The notes under the pieces were generated by a model, which did not search any database, had not been told where the DNA came from, and worked only from the letters and a program-made list of their open reading frames with translations. A DNA stretch of 64,000 bases. Origin: Arbacia lixula. Its lineage: Eukaryota; Echinodermata; Echinoidea; Arbacioida; Arbaciidae. Both the position numbers and the translations under genes were made by a program. This document shows, piece after piece, positions 22,441 to 35,785 of this stretch. The stretch's first letter is position 1, and every line of letters begins with the position of its first letter. The DNA lies in NCBI GenBank assembly GCA_963669155.1, contig OZ022586.1, positions 19,576,307-19,640,306 on the forward strand. Reading direction: 5' to 3'.

Positions 22441-25400
22441 ATGCCAAGTGTGCGAGCTCAGAATGTGTGTTGCTGTAACATGGATTCTTAATTCCTAATA
22501 AAACAAATGTTCAAGATAATTTAGGATGACTTTGAAGATGGTTAGACGCCAACTGCTGTCTTTGAGGGTAGTGCAATGAACATGCCGTGTCATCAATCCT
22601 ATGTGCTGTCTGTCTGTCTGTGTGGCTGTCTGTCTGGCTGGCTGGCTGTATATGATTGGGTGTCTTAACTGTCTTTACCCGGTCAAGTTAACCCTTTGTG
22701 TGCCAAACTAACTGCTGTTTAGGGTTTTTGTGCATTATCAGGTAAACGCTTGTCTCTGTTAATGCAACCAGACATCATTTAGTCATCTCGGTTAAAAGCA
22801 AGAGGTACAGATAGTCGTGTTAAGGATTATGACTTGAACTTTCTGCCGTCAGCTCCAGGGTCCAGATGTTGTTCAGTTTCATTATTGTTACCATTTTGAG
22901 GTGATGCCTACCTGGTACCACAAAATCAGAGTAAAATCAGACCAATGGTCTTTGCTGAAAAGCACCTCATAAAGGATTTTCCAGTATTATTTACCACTTC
23001 TACCCCTTATCTTTAAAAATATTGAATTACAGTAGTAACAGAATACCTGCATTGCAAAGGCACCATTTGTGACGCTGTGTTAGACCATTTCTGACTTCAA
23101 CCTACACGTAGCCTCAAATCCACCTTAACAAACATGACAGTGGTCTACTCCTACATTTCGTACCTGTCTCATCTGCATAGAAGGGCAACTTGTCTTCAAA
23201 TCTTGTGTACTGTCTTTCTTTCACACACAAATATAATGAGCAATTTGCATACACATATCCAATATACTGGAGCATTACTGTTTGATTGTTGATTTATAAC
23301 AAGTAGATATTGACATGATATATGGTACCTGCAGTGAATACATTAGCGATATCTGTAGAAAAGAATATACCTGATATATTCCAGGATATCTATCAATGGA
23401 ATGTTCAACATACAACAGTGCATACCCTATGTAACTCTGATGTGGTTAAATATGATCTGCATGCAGTCATATATTCTCCATATCTTTAAAAATTATACTC
23501 GCATTAATACCTGTCTGTCTCAACTACTAGAGTACCTGTTTAATTCCACTGATATGTAAGTTACATGACCTCCAAATCTTACAACCATATACTTTAAACT
23601 TAAATGATGTGGTGTGTTAAACTTTTCAGTGTCAGAACATTTCAACTGATTGCAAGAAATCTTAGGCAAACACCCAGTAGTAAGAAAAGCAAGGTTCATC
23701 CTGTTAATGAATAGAAAATAGGGGTAATATTGCTGTTACTTAAAGCGATATCATTGACAATCGATTTTGCCCAAGATGGTGCTAATGAAGGTTTTGTGAG
23801 TTGGGAATGAAGGATTAGAAATGGAGATACAAAGTGAGGCCAAGAGAGAAAAATGTCTGTTTTGTCTATGCTACATGCTATTTTATTGTTTCTGTTTTGC
23901 TCATTACTCTTTATGTTTAATATAAACACCTCTGTCACCTATTAGACGCTATGTTATATCCGTGTATATATTATTATGATGAATTATATGTTTTTAGTTT
24001 CTAAGAAAAGTTTGCTCAGACCTCAGTAGTAGTCCCATACACTGCTTTTCATGATGTACATTCTATGTGTTGTTAGAGAGCCTGTTAAAGGGAAGCCGTT
24101 CTTTGTCTTTCGAAGGAAAGTTCTCACATTTTCTCTGATCGACAGATATTTTTTTCTGGTTGTGATATCCAAGATTAGACCAATCTAGGGTATGTTAATC
24201 AACTTTCTGAAGTGAGAATCAGCATTTCTACATGCTTATCTATACATGTTTTGAAACATGTTTCAATACATGATTCTGTTCATCGACTCTCAGAGGTGTG
24301 TTTCTGGCTCATACAAAATGCAATTTTTGCTATAGTTTATTTCAAATCAGCAAGGCTAACTACTGCTAAACATCGGCCGGATTCACCATTGAAAAAGCTT
24401 ATTATAGACTAGAAAATAGCTGGTGGATGCACCCTAGGTAAAGTCATCTTTAATTGAAGACAAGCTCGGTCCGACTAGATTGGTTAATCTTGGATATTAA
24501 GACAATGTGAGAATTGAAAGAATCGTGCAAACCATTTTGCCTGTGCCTGTTCATATACCTCTTTTGTTTAGCTGTGATATTCGTTTGTCTTCTGCGTGTG
24601 TTTGAAGAGTTGACAAGTGAATTACTCATCTCAGTTTAGTGCAATCATCCACTTTCTGTTCTCTTTTTGTCAAAAGCAGAAATAAGGGCCATTTTTTGTA
24701 CTTTTATTTGTCCATTTATAGGTTTTTGTCCCATATACCTTTACTGAAGTTAATTTCTCTGTCTAGGTTTAATCAGTTGTGACCAGCCTTGGCCGTTCAT
24801 GTGATTTATTTGAGAGAGTCATGACTTGTATGCCATTGATCAAGGGTTCCTTAAACATGACAACAAATAATATGTCTTAAAAGACTGTTGCTTATGCCTA
24901 TCATAAGGGATGCTTGATATGCAACTTTTGTTCCTTGCGTATACAACATGTTAAGTGAACTCTTACCTCACCAGGCACTGATAACCCCCATTGGCTTACC
25001 ACACATCTTCATGCCGATGGTGAAGATAAAGTAAAGCTGAGAAAGAGTAAGGGTGGGGTGTCCTTAGGTTAGGTTTCAGCCAGTATTGCAGATAAATGCT
25101 CAAGAAATAAGGTTAACAAAGGAAACATTTTTAGACATTTTTTATACCACATTATACCTGGATTGTCAAACAATTTTGACATGATTTGTTTCTCTGTATA
25201 AATCAGAATGTATTTTTAGCACTGTTTTACCATGCTTTGGTAATAAATAAAATGAATTCCCATGGTTTTAAGAGGGGTAACCATCTCAGTCCCATGGCCA
25301 CACATCTGTGTAACAAACCAATGGGTTTTTCATAGATTAGTACTCCGAGGGTTGATAGTGAAAATAGTACATCGGCATAATGTCTGTCTGTGTTTCTGTC

Positions 25401-28400
25401 CAGTCTGTCACATCATGCTGGAAGAAGGAGTGAATAGTCCACATGTATTTCTCTTGATTAAGGTCAGATCTATTTCTGTTTCTTGACCACATGTACAATA
25501 CCGGTAGTAACCACCCATTCTCCCTCATTCTGATAGATTAATGAATGAATGATACCATGTATAGCTTAGTCCTAGTATACAGTTTTCAATATTAATCAAC
25601 TATTTGCTATTCATGTACATTCCAGTATCAAGTTAACAAGTAAAATATATTGTAAAAGCTGTATGAAAGTATATTATTATGAAAAAGGAAACATACAAAA
25701 ATGTAACAAATATTACTTAATGAATGATTAGACATGTAAGGTAAATACAATGGATACTCACATGAGTCGAGCCACATTATTATATATGGAATATTAAATA
25801 TTTTGATGTACTGTATTTTCAAATTTGTTGTTACATTTTGTGTGTTTACCAACCCTTTTTCAAGTCCGGAGATGATTTTCCCCACTCCGGTATAGGCTTA
25901 TTATCTCACTTTACAAGATGTAATGTATAATGTCTTAAGTAAGCTGTATATTCCCGTTATTTTGTCAGTATTGTTTATATGAACGAACACATGAACCAGT
26001 GAATGGTATGTTGCGTTGTATGCATTGTATATATATCACACTCCATCATCTTGTGCTCTTTTTTCAAACTGATTTTTTTTTTCTTCGATGTGGTACCAAA
26101 GTTTACTGAGTAATGAATGTGTGAACAAGTTATTTTTTATTGAGCTTGTCAATGTCCTTTAAATGCTTTTTGATGTAAGTATTGGATTTCACCAAGTGCC
26201 CTATGTTGAAGCAATGCAGTACGTGTGACGCATTTGGTGCGGTAGTTCCTTCCGTAATGTGGGGGCTATGTTTTGTCTCTTGTTTTAGGCAGCGAAAATG
26301 AGCAGGCTTTGTCTTAGGGTGCGTTTCATAAGAGTTTTTTCTTGCTAGAAACAATGTTTCATAACGAACCACGTGTCAAAACATAATTTCTAGCCGGAAA
26401 AAATATTTTATAAGTGCTACCTTGTCATAAATTTAAACATAGTTTTGATACAGTGTTAGAACACACAAAAGAAGCATTTCTAATATCAAATTAATGCTCG
26501 ATCGATCTCAACAATGGTTTAAATGATGTCACAATTGCGTTGCACAGATAGCGAAGACCAATCTGTCTGTATGTCACAGTGTGTCTGTCACCATCATTCT
26601 GTACATTCTCATAGCCCAAGGACACATTAAGCACCTGAATATCAAAGTGCTGCGTAGAGATTGATTCATCGTTGTGCTTACATACATACATGTACATACA
26701 GGGCTGATGTGCAAAGACAATCTCATCCCACTTGAACACATGTGTTTACAGCGTTTTCTAAAGAGAAGGAAACTAAGTTTGATGCTAGGATAAAATATGC
26801 TGCTTTCACATCATACAGTATACACAAATGTAGATTAAGAACATGTTACTGAATCTGGACAGAGTAGACAAATACAGTTTGCTCAGAGTGTTAGAGATGA
26901 AAATATTATTCACGGCAGATTTAATATGAAAATGTGTGTAATGAGACTTGTGCAAGTAATCTTGCATGGAGTCATGAAATGACATGCATTTTGTCTCTTG
27001 CAAATTGTGAGCTCCTGATTTCTTTGTTTGCTGGTTGTCGCGCAGTACTATCTATAGTTGCGTATCGGTTTGTGTACTTCAGCATGCTCCATGGTATACT
27101 CTGGGCGAAGGCTTGAAAGCTGAGTACCGAGTATTAGACAATGAGAAATGATGCAGTCCAAGCACTGGTAGCTGTTATTTTTCTGTCACACCAATCAGAT
27201 GCCGTAATAGAGCACAGAAGTGTGATGTTGTACGGATATGCATGTTGTCAAGACAATTGGTTCTAAACTATGTGTGTAAAGCTAACACTGGTGATCACAG
27301 TGACGAATCTCATTGAGACTGCTCGCCACTAGACAATGTCGGACAAGTGACTCGCTTGAATGATGTTGTTTAGAACCAGAAGCCTGCATGATAATCGGTA
27401 TCACAACTCCACTTTTGTGGTCTATTGCGCCATTTGCACATTACTGTCAAGCACGGTTATTCACAAGGAAGGTCTTACAATGTGTTGTTATATCTGTTGT
27501 TAAATCGCACACACCCCATCCCACTTTGGCCTGGTCAGTTCAAGTAAAAATTAAGATTTGATGTCAAAAACAGTAAAAACATGAGGTGGCATCCTAAGAG
27601 AAACTTTAATCCGAAACTGTCTTAGCCAAGTCAGTTAGTTTTCTGAAAACTGACTGACGTCACAAACTGTGTTAATAGACCAATCACAGTTTAGGATGAC
27701 CGTTGAAGGCAAAACAGTTTTTTTTCTTCAGAATACCACCCATAGAATCAAGACATGCACTTCTAAGATAAAGCAATGTTTTAGTAGTTGATTGAAGCTC
27801 AAAATCGTCAAATTTTGGGAAGAGCAGCCTTGTGCTCAAGTAAACTATTTGTCTCAAAGGTTTAGAGGAAGGATGTAGTGTAAAACACTCCATTGGCTGC
27901 GTAGATACCCGTAGGTATGCAGAGACAAAATGTACAGAAATATGTTTATAATGTGTGTCTTAACATGCTGCACTCAATGTTTCAAAAAGTGGATTCTTAT
28001 ACTGTGTGCATTTGCTGGCTTTTAGGTCTACAATACAATGTTTTTTTGTCATATGGATTTTTTTTTGTGTTCTAATGCATTTATTTCTCACGTACATGTA
28101 TTGTTATGACACGCGATGTATTTGACTGGGAACAATTGGAGAAGGAATTGTTCGTAATTTATTTGCTTGAAAAAGCTAAGCATCTTCATGTAAAGCAACT
28201 TAGATTTAAAGAATTCTAATGTAGGATTAAAACATGAAATCTATGTTGACCATTAAGTTTAAGAAATTACGCCTATCGCCATGGTAATGTGTGTATGAGT
28301 TTGGAGGAGGAGGAGGAGGCAAAGACATTTGTCTGACTTTGTTTGGGAGAATTGTGCCTTTTATTTTTGGAGTCCATCTTGGAGTGCTTTGGTCTGTGCT

Positions 28401-28656
28401 GTATATGTCCAATGGACATTTGGTTAGTGGAGTGCTGTGTTCACACTAGGCTTTAATTACGTTCTCCTGCATTCACACAATTCATTGTGCCAAGAGCAGT
28501 GACAAAATTACATGGGGGCTTATGGGGATTTAGTCCCCCATAATGCCAAAAAGAGCCCCCGTAAATAACAAAAGTGCCCATGTGATTTTTTTTTTTACTC
28601 ATTACGGTAATTATACATTACATTGATCAAAATTGTTTACTTTTATGACATCAGTA
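22441..28656. other. AT-rich non-coding DNA
   Basis: No convincing gene. Open frames are short and lack domain features. Contains a 'ctgtctgtctgt' microsatellite at 22605-22650 and scattered CATGTACATG palindromes. 26318-26400 begins with ggtgcgtttcataaga, a common MITE-like start, without a matching end. Confidence 0.4.
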
Positions 28657-28820
28657 GGGCATTTCATGAAAGTTGTCAGCACTGACTAAATAGTCAGTGC
28701 TAACTATTTCAGTGAAATCCTCGCTTTTGATTGGCTGAGAGGCACTAGCCTCTGACTGTTACCATGGTAACTTTCGGAGAAAGACAACTTGTCAGTGCTG
28801 ACAACTTTCATGAAATGCCC
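28657..28820. mobile_element. 164-bp MITE
   Basis: gggcatttcatgaaagttgt at 28657 with cagcactgac after it is perfectly inverted at 28791-28820 (gtcagtgctgacaactttca, tgaaatgccc). The interior has a second palindrome, tcagtgctaac. Confidence 0.85.
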
Positions 28821-30533
28821 CCAGGCTTCATAAGAAATTGCAATTGTTTTCCCCTTGGCCAAGAAATAAGGGGTGGCGCAATTTCCTTTTGAGTAGGAAC
28901 CATATCGGCAGTAATAACACACAAAAAATAATTGCATATTGGTGCACCTTTGTTAAAAAATGTGAGTTCATTTACCAAATGTAAGTTAAACAACCTATCA
29001 AAAGAAAGACCAACATTTGAAATTCTGACATATAAGTGCAAAAACTCTTTATGTCTTATTAATTTTGTCAGTGGTAACAGACTTCAGCCAGTGTGAACAC
29101 AGCGTCCTCCCATGTTTCTGATTTGCATCATAACGTCTTCCTCCCGTAAAGCCACAGCACACTGCCATAGTGCTCTCTCCGTGTAAGTGTCCTCGTCTAG
29201 AGAGTAGGGTAGAGAACACACAGATACAAGGGGCTGGTTCCACCAAGCGAAGCCAGCCCAATTCCAGTGCTAACACCAGCGCTAGTCGTGTGGATCAATC
29301 AGTAAAAAAAATTAGAGAGCTTTAGATTGTCACTACATTGAATGTTATTTTGACTTGGAATTTCCACAAGGCATATAACTAAAAGTTGTATGGATGTAAT
29401 CTGAAAATAATATGTGTATAATGTATTTGGTGAAAACTTGTTTAAAACATCACTTTGAAGCCCACAAAATATGTGAAATGCATGAAATGGTAGATATTAG
29501 GAGCTGCCAGGTGATTTGAATAAATGGTGAATATAGTTTGTGTTTGACTCAACAAAACAACGAAATGAGTGTTGTAATAACATGCACACTGAAAAAAAGT
29601 ATTGTTAAATCAAAATTTTTACAAAGTTGAATCCATGTACTTCAAGCATTTTGATGAGTTTGTGTTTCCTCTGTGAGGATTTATTTTATGTTTAAAAATG
29701 AGTAAATATAGTCAAATTTGACAAGTTTTGTTTCTTTCAAGAAAATACCTACTTGTGAAGGATTGATTCTTTTGTAGCTGTAGAATATGAATGTCAACAG
29801 TAAACTTTGCTCTTTACAGATGCTACATACATAATTTTTTAAAAGAGAAAGGGGGCTTGTTTTTTAATTGAGTGTCAAAAATCTGTCGTAATTTCTGTTG
29901 CAATAAGTTGTGAATGAAGTAGAGGTGTAGATGAAAAGTTTTGAATGCAAAATAAACAAAATAAAGTCAACAAATTGTGTGTATTAGTGATTCTCTGCAA
30001 ATGGAAATTGTACAATATGCAACGCCTACTGCATCTCAATGTAAAATACATGTACTAAATTTTCCGTCACTTTCTGTTACATATCATATTAGGGAACCAC
30101 ATGTCTTGCACAACAGAATTTTGATTTACTTAGAAAAAAAAGATAAATGGAATAAGATAACTTGTCTTGAGAAAAAATGTAGGAAAGAAGTTCTGCTAGA
30201 TATTTAACTCCATTACATAGTGGACCAGGTTATGTTGAAAAGCTCAATTTTAAGTATCTACAACTCAACTATATTTTCCAAATTTGTTCTTGTATAATTC
30301 TCTAATCTTTGTCCCCGATGATAATTATTCTAGAAATGGCATTTCATCACACTAATAAAAGTTATTTGATTGAGAATTATGTGCGTTACGGGCTGTTATA
30401 TCTCCACCTTATCTGCACTAAATGCACTTCAATTTGTGACTGTTTACTTGCTATTAATATGATGTATGACAACTATAATAAATGTATGGTTGATAAGATA
30501 ATGTCTATTATTCTGAACGATGTATAACATGCA

Positions 30534-30589
30534 AATAAAAAGTACTGAAACAAAGACAAATGTGTGTTGTACAAAATGCTTGTTTTATT
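30534..30589. terminator. Possible convergent poly(A) signals
   Basis: AATAAA on the plus strand at 30534-30539 is followed 20-30 bases later by the GT-rich tgtgtgttgt, the expected layout of a cleavage site. On the minus strand AATAAA lies at 30584-30589. If used, these would be the tail-to-tail 3' ends of a long NRBP1 (+) transcript and a long MDC1 (-) transcript. The distances to the stops (12 kb and 3 kb) make this only a guess. Confidence 0.25.
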
Positions 30590-30730
30590 TACAATGTCAT
30601 GTGGTCCACTGAATGTGCTTATGACAGCTTAGCTACATTATAATCACATGGCAACACCCACAAACATGTTTCATGAAAATGTTCTTTTTACACAATCAGA
30701 TTTACCGGTTAAAGGAAGGTTTCACTAACA

Positions 30731-31035
30731 GGGTGTTTCACCAAGCTGTTCATAAGCTACGAACGACTTTACGAACGACCAGTGACCCTTTCTTGTGCTA
30801 TATGAGATACCCCCAACTTGTTCCTGTTTTAACATTGTGGGAGTTAATTTCCAACAATCCCAATCAAATGTGACAAATCATTAACTGTGCATTCAGACAC
30901 TTGTTAACAACAAGAATTTTAATTCATAAAGATCAAACTTCAACGATGGGAAGCAAAATAATTGAGAATCTGCTTTAGCACAAGAAGGGGTCACCAGTCG
31001 TTCGTAGCTTACGAACAGCTTGGTGAAACACACCC
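30731..31035. mobile_element. 305-bp MITE
   Basis: gggtgtttcaccaagctgtt at 30731 with cataagctacgaacgac after it is inverted at 30997-31035 (gtcgttcgtagcttacgaac, agcttggtgaaacacaccc). The inner blocks agtgaccctttcttgtgct and agcacaagaaggggtcac also pair. Confidence 0.85.
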
Positions 31036-32110
31036 CAGGATCTATGAGCTTCCTTAGACCTCTGATGATTGAATTGGCATACTCATCGCAGTATATAGGT
31101 CTGAGACAATGGAATCATATGTTGGATGCAACTATCAACCAAGACCTGAGCCAATACACTCTTCACAATTCCATTGTATTAGACCGACGCACTGCAACAG
31201 CGCCATCTATGATGAGAAGCATGTCTACTCACTCATCAAAGGTCTAAGAGAAGCTACTGTGACATATGCAGTCAGCGAAAGTTTACCGATATAGATACGA
31301 TCGTGATTGTGAGAAAAGAACATATTCATACCATTAAACAGATTAAACAAGTGTTTGTTTACTCATATTCAAACACATACCATTCAAATCACCGGGAATA
31401 TCCCAATCAGGAAGTATTCTATGTTGCCATGGTGATGTAACTATCTGTTACAATGATATATTGCAGCATTGAACGCTTTCCCTTTGCAACCAGAGAACCA
31501 GTCGGTAAAACTGAATGCTAGATTACTGCTATTACATCAGCACAGTTTTCATTATTAGAGCATAGTTTGTTTGAATAATAAGCACGCAATATTTTAAAGA
31601 GATACTGTCAACAATTGGAACACAGTCAAATCAAGATTTCTGTGTTTGATCTCTTCAATTACAGTTCGAAGGGAATATTAAAGAAGCCATTTTCGTAATA
31701 TACACTCTAACATATTTCTTCTGAAACAACTTTCCTCCGAACTGCGCATTAGCTCGTTATTGCATTCACCTGTATCTAGTGATTCAGTGTCAATGGATGG
31801 AATGCACTCTGAATCTTTTACATGTAGTTGTTGCTACTCAGATGGACATCTGGAGGTTACCATTACAAAAAGAAACATATTGTTGAAGCAATTTCAGCAA
31901 TTGGGGATATGACAAAGTTGAAACAGAAGTGGTGTTGCTATTCACACATTCTTATGGCAATACATGAACAACATATAAGTCAGTTTGAGACATGCATCAT
32001 ATTTTGTGCAAAACAGACACAGTACAGGCTACTTTGACATAATGAAGAAAAACAAGGCAAACTTGATGAAAGACTGAATACATGTGCTATAACTTGGAAG
32101 TCTGATTTGG

Positions 32111-32139
32111 CTGTTTGTAAACACAACAAAAAAAGTAAG

Positions 32140-32173
<34 letters not shown>

Positions 32174-32640
32174 AAGCAAAATGGCATAACTTTTTATCGA
32201 AGAGGTTTTGGGCAAAATAATTTGGCAGGATTGTTCCTTTTTATTTTTTTTCACCAAAATAAAGGTTTTTTTAAAAGTTTCAAACTCAAGAGGGATGAGT
32301 ATTTGTTACACGGAGCTCACTCAACCAGAACAATGGGTTAAGTGACGGGATAGGTGTTAGTGCATCAAGAGATGGATGATACACATTGAAAGGACATAAA
32401 TTATGCACAAGAAATGGAATTAATCAAAAATTCATTTGACAGAATCCCAAAATTACCCTTGTGACTTTTGAAAAGTGACATTTTTGCCTTTAAAATTTGC
32501 CCACTCATGCATGACTAATTGGATTAATGTGATTTTCCCAAATACGTTAGTCAACATGTTAAGGAACAAAACCTCTATGATAAAAAGTTATGCTATTTTG
32601 CTTAGGGGGGGACTTACTTTTTTGTTGTGTTTATATGCAG
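32111..32640. mobile_element. 530-bp DNA element with expanded poly-C in one TIR
   Basis: Left TIR 32111-32215 (gtaaacacaacaaaaaaagt, aag, C-run, aagcaaaatggcataacttt) is matched by the inverted right TIR 32568-32640. The right copy carries 7 bases at the position where the left has 31 C's (32140-32170), so the C-run is a later expansion within the TIR. Non-coding. Confidence 0.8.
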
Positions 32641-33139
32641 CTTTGGCTTAATATTATTGACCTATTAACATTTCCTTCATGTGGCTGATTGATTGATTTT
32701 AAATGTACAAGCAGAACACTGGATAGATATTGAGTCCTGGTTATTTAGTTTCAAATTTAAAATAATTAACATCATATTAATCTTGACTATACATGTACAA
32801 TTAAAATACTGTCTAAAAGAATGTGATGATCTAAAAAAAAAAAGTACATGGTACAGCGACACGATATACATAATAAAAATCAATACACAGACTTTCCTTC
32901 TTTTGAAGGGGAATAATAATTATAAATCCCTCAGAATGTGCAATACATAAGCACAGTCCTCTTCTAGTGTGAGCATGTGAGCCCCATCTTGGTGCTTTGC
33001 GTTAGTGTGAACAGCTTTAGGTTCAGGGGATGGTTCAGTCTTCATATTTCAGTACCAACTTGATAAACCACTGGGTTGTTTGCATGCAAATTAGCAATTG
33101 CTTGTGCTAGCCTGTTGATATGACTAGCGGTACTCCTAA

Positions 33140-33720
33140 CCGGTCAGTGCCGTCTGGATGGCCTGATGGAAGCCAATGAGAAGGCACTTCCCTGAGCCAG
33201 TTTGGCACAACATTTAAGACAGATGAAACGATGGTCTATTTGAGTTTATACTGCTGTAGGAGAATTGATTGATTGAGGATAACCTTCAGGATGAAATCCT
33301 TTGAGAGTCATCCTCTTAGAAGACGGGTCCTAGTTGTCATCTCTTTGAGACCTTTGATCTTTTTGAGACGGTCTTACAGTCGCAAGGTTTTGGCTAGGGC
33401 CGTACCGTAGGGGTGTACTTGAGTTTATGCTGCTATAGGGGGACATCCTCAGAGACCTACTGCCTTACAACTCGGGTTCTAGCTGTCATCTCTATGGGAT
33501 GGTACCACAGGCGCACAGTTAAACAAATAATACTGTTGTAAGAGGACTGCCTGCTTCAGACGACCAATCAGGATGAACTCTGCCAAGCCTTTGAACTTGG
33601 ATTGGACAACTCCAGTTCTCATCACTCTGAGAACTAACCCAACGTGCCACTGTAGAACCGTCCCAAGGCTTGAACCAAGGCCGTATGTTCTACTTGAGTT
33701 CATAATCCTGTAAGCTGGAC
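33140..33720 (-). pseudogene. Tandem relic copies of the last MDC1 exon
   Basis: The true exon end (aagatgaactcagct.., agtttgtactgctttagtag, attctatttgag) recurs downstream of the stop. A frame at about 33500-33610 still reads GLAEFILIGRLKQAVLLQQY, close to the real SAEFILTGILKQEVLLKQY. Weaker traces (ttgagtttat/ttcata, tgctg, aggatgaa) occur at about 33236, 33420 and 33695. Spacing is roughly 150-200 bp. These lie in the probable MDC1 3'UTR. Confidence 0.7.
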
Positions 33721-33843
33721 ACGGCCAAGAGTTACTTCCACAGAAATCAGGTTCTAATCGTCATCGCTTTGAGAACTAACCCCAAGCTTCACTGTAGAAC
33801 AGTCACAAAGTTTGGGCGACCATGTAGGTCCATGCCGTAGATT

Positions 33844-35785
33844 CTATTTGAGTTTGTACTGCTTTAGTAGGACTTCTTGCTTGAGTATCCCTGTCAAGAT
33901 GAACTCAGCTGAGAGCACTGGCAGACCACCCTTGGACAGACCGGCCCACAGCTGCTTGTCAGCCTCACACGAGACAACGACTGTCTGGGGTGTGGCCTGC
34001 GAGGGCGTCCTACTCAGGAACTGTAGGATATGATGTAAAGAAAACAATTACAGATTAGTCCCAAGTTGAATTCATATTTCCCTTTATTATGAAGATGGTG
34101 TAGAGGAGACTTCTAACAAAATGCTCTACATTCATTTTGTCAAGATCTTTCTTCCATTATGAATACAGACAGGTTGGTTACTAAAGACTTTCTTACAGTA
34201 GGGTACAGGTAGCATAATCATCGTAGATCCTTTTGCCATTGGTACACCAAAATAGGTCCCTCACCTGCTGAAGCTCAGCTCCCTCTCTTCCTTTCACCCC
34301 TCACCCCCTCATAATAATGATGCTTACCTCCTCCTGATAGGGATCTTATCTCCCCACCTGACCTCCCCTCTCCTCCTCCCCCCTCCCCATCTTTCCCTCC
34401 TCCACCTTGTAATATAGATCCTTACCTCGGCCCCAGCACACTTAATGATGTCTTTCATCTGCTGAGAGTCTGGCTTGAACCCCTTGTTAACATGGATGCG
34501 GTAGCCGGTCAGCTTACCTTCCTCTCCCCCCCTCTTGCACCCTCAACCTAACCCCACCACTTCCACACCCCTCCTCCACCCCTCCACCACCCCTCCACCA
34601 CCCCTCCCCTACCCCATCCCTACTCCGTTCCTCCCCCATCTTTGCCCAAGTAATGAGGGGGCTTACCTCCGCCCCTGCACACTTGATGATGTCCTTCATC
34701 TGCTGAGGGTCTGGCTTGACCCCCTTAGTAACATGGATGCGGTAGCCGGTCAGTAGAGGGCTAGCCGAGGCCTTGAGGAGGGAGTCAGAGAGAGAGAAGC
34801 CGTACTGCCTCTCAGCCCCTCGGTCTTTCAGCTGGTAGGGACTAGGATCTGCAGACAAAGTGTCACATCACAAACATAAAGTAAAACATTTGACTGCGCA
34901 TTGTCGACTGGCATGCTAGTATGCTCTCCTGCGTAGCACTGAAGTATTGCCATAATCACATATAGTAAGATTTCATCATCCTTTATCTGGAAAACTTGCT
35001 AATTGGCTATGACGTGCAACTACATTGAGAACGATCTGACATATACTATCATTGTACCAAGTTTGAACAATGTGACTTTGACCTTGGAACTTTGACCTAT
35101 TTGACCCCTAATAAAATCAGATAACTGTCTTGTCATATCTTATCTTATCATTGTACCAAATTTGTTATTTTCATTGTAACAGGTAGTAGACTTCAGAAGA
35201 CTTCAAAAGTTAAAACTTGTCAACTTGTCAACTGGACTTACTTTAACATCAATCAATTGCTGCCAAAGATCAGTCGGCCTGATGAAGTATCCCGGATAGG
35301 ACGTGAAACGTTGCATTTCATAAACAAAGGAAGTCCAGTTGAAAAGTTTTAACTTTTGAAGTCTATTATCTACTACCTGGATGAGTGAGAATATACATAG
35401 ACAACAGGTCGTAATGGTAAAGACTATGGGACCTACATCCCATGTGCCTTCTGCCATGATCCTGGGTTCCATTCTTGTGTGGCATTGAATGATACCAGGC
35501 AGAAATTAGCTCAACATAATAAAATCGCTAAAATCAAAGACAATCTGGGCTCTTTAATAATTACAGCTCATATCTATTATAATTCGATACCCTTCGTCTT
35601 TAAAAATCGTTCTTACCAACAAACATCTTGGACGACTTTGACTTCTCTATCCAGTCTGGCGTTATGATGGTGACTCCTCTGGAAAGGCAGCAGAGGAACT
35701 TGACGGTGCGTCTGACCTTGTCGGTGATGAGATGGGTGCAGTCATGGACGGAGTCTACCAGCTCCCCACCTAGCGTCGTCACAGT
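33844..35785 (-). CDS. MDC1: MDC1 exons 17-19: tandem BRCT domain
   Basis: Exon 35785-35617 has LGGELVDS, THLITDKVRRTVKFLCCLSRG and PDWIEKS. RRTVKF keeps the Arg and Lys that hold the phosphopeptide in human MDC1 (RRTVKFLCAL). Exon 34848-34667 has YGFSLSDSL, LLTGYRIHVTKGVKP and MKDIIKCAGAE. Exon 34020-33844 has TVVVSCEADKQLW, LPVLSAEFILTGILKQE, and the stop at 33844-33846. The order and the WIEKS and LSAEFIL motifs fix these as the two BRCT repeats at the C-terminus. Confidence 0.93.

Noticed and set aside
21962-22447. Minus-strand Ser/Leu frames over the GA repeat
   Set aside because: Translation of a dinucleotide microsatellite (the same holds for 11098-11445).
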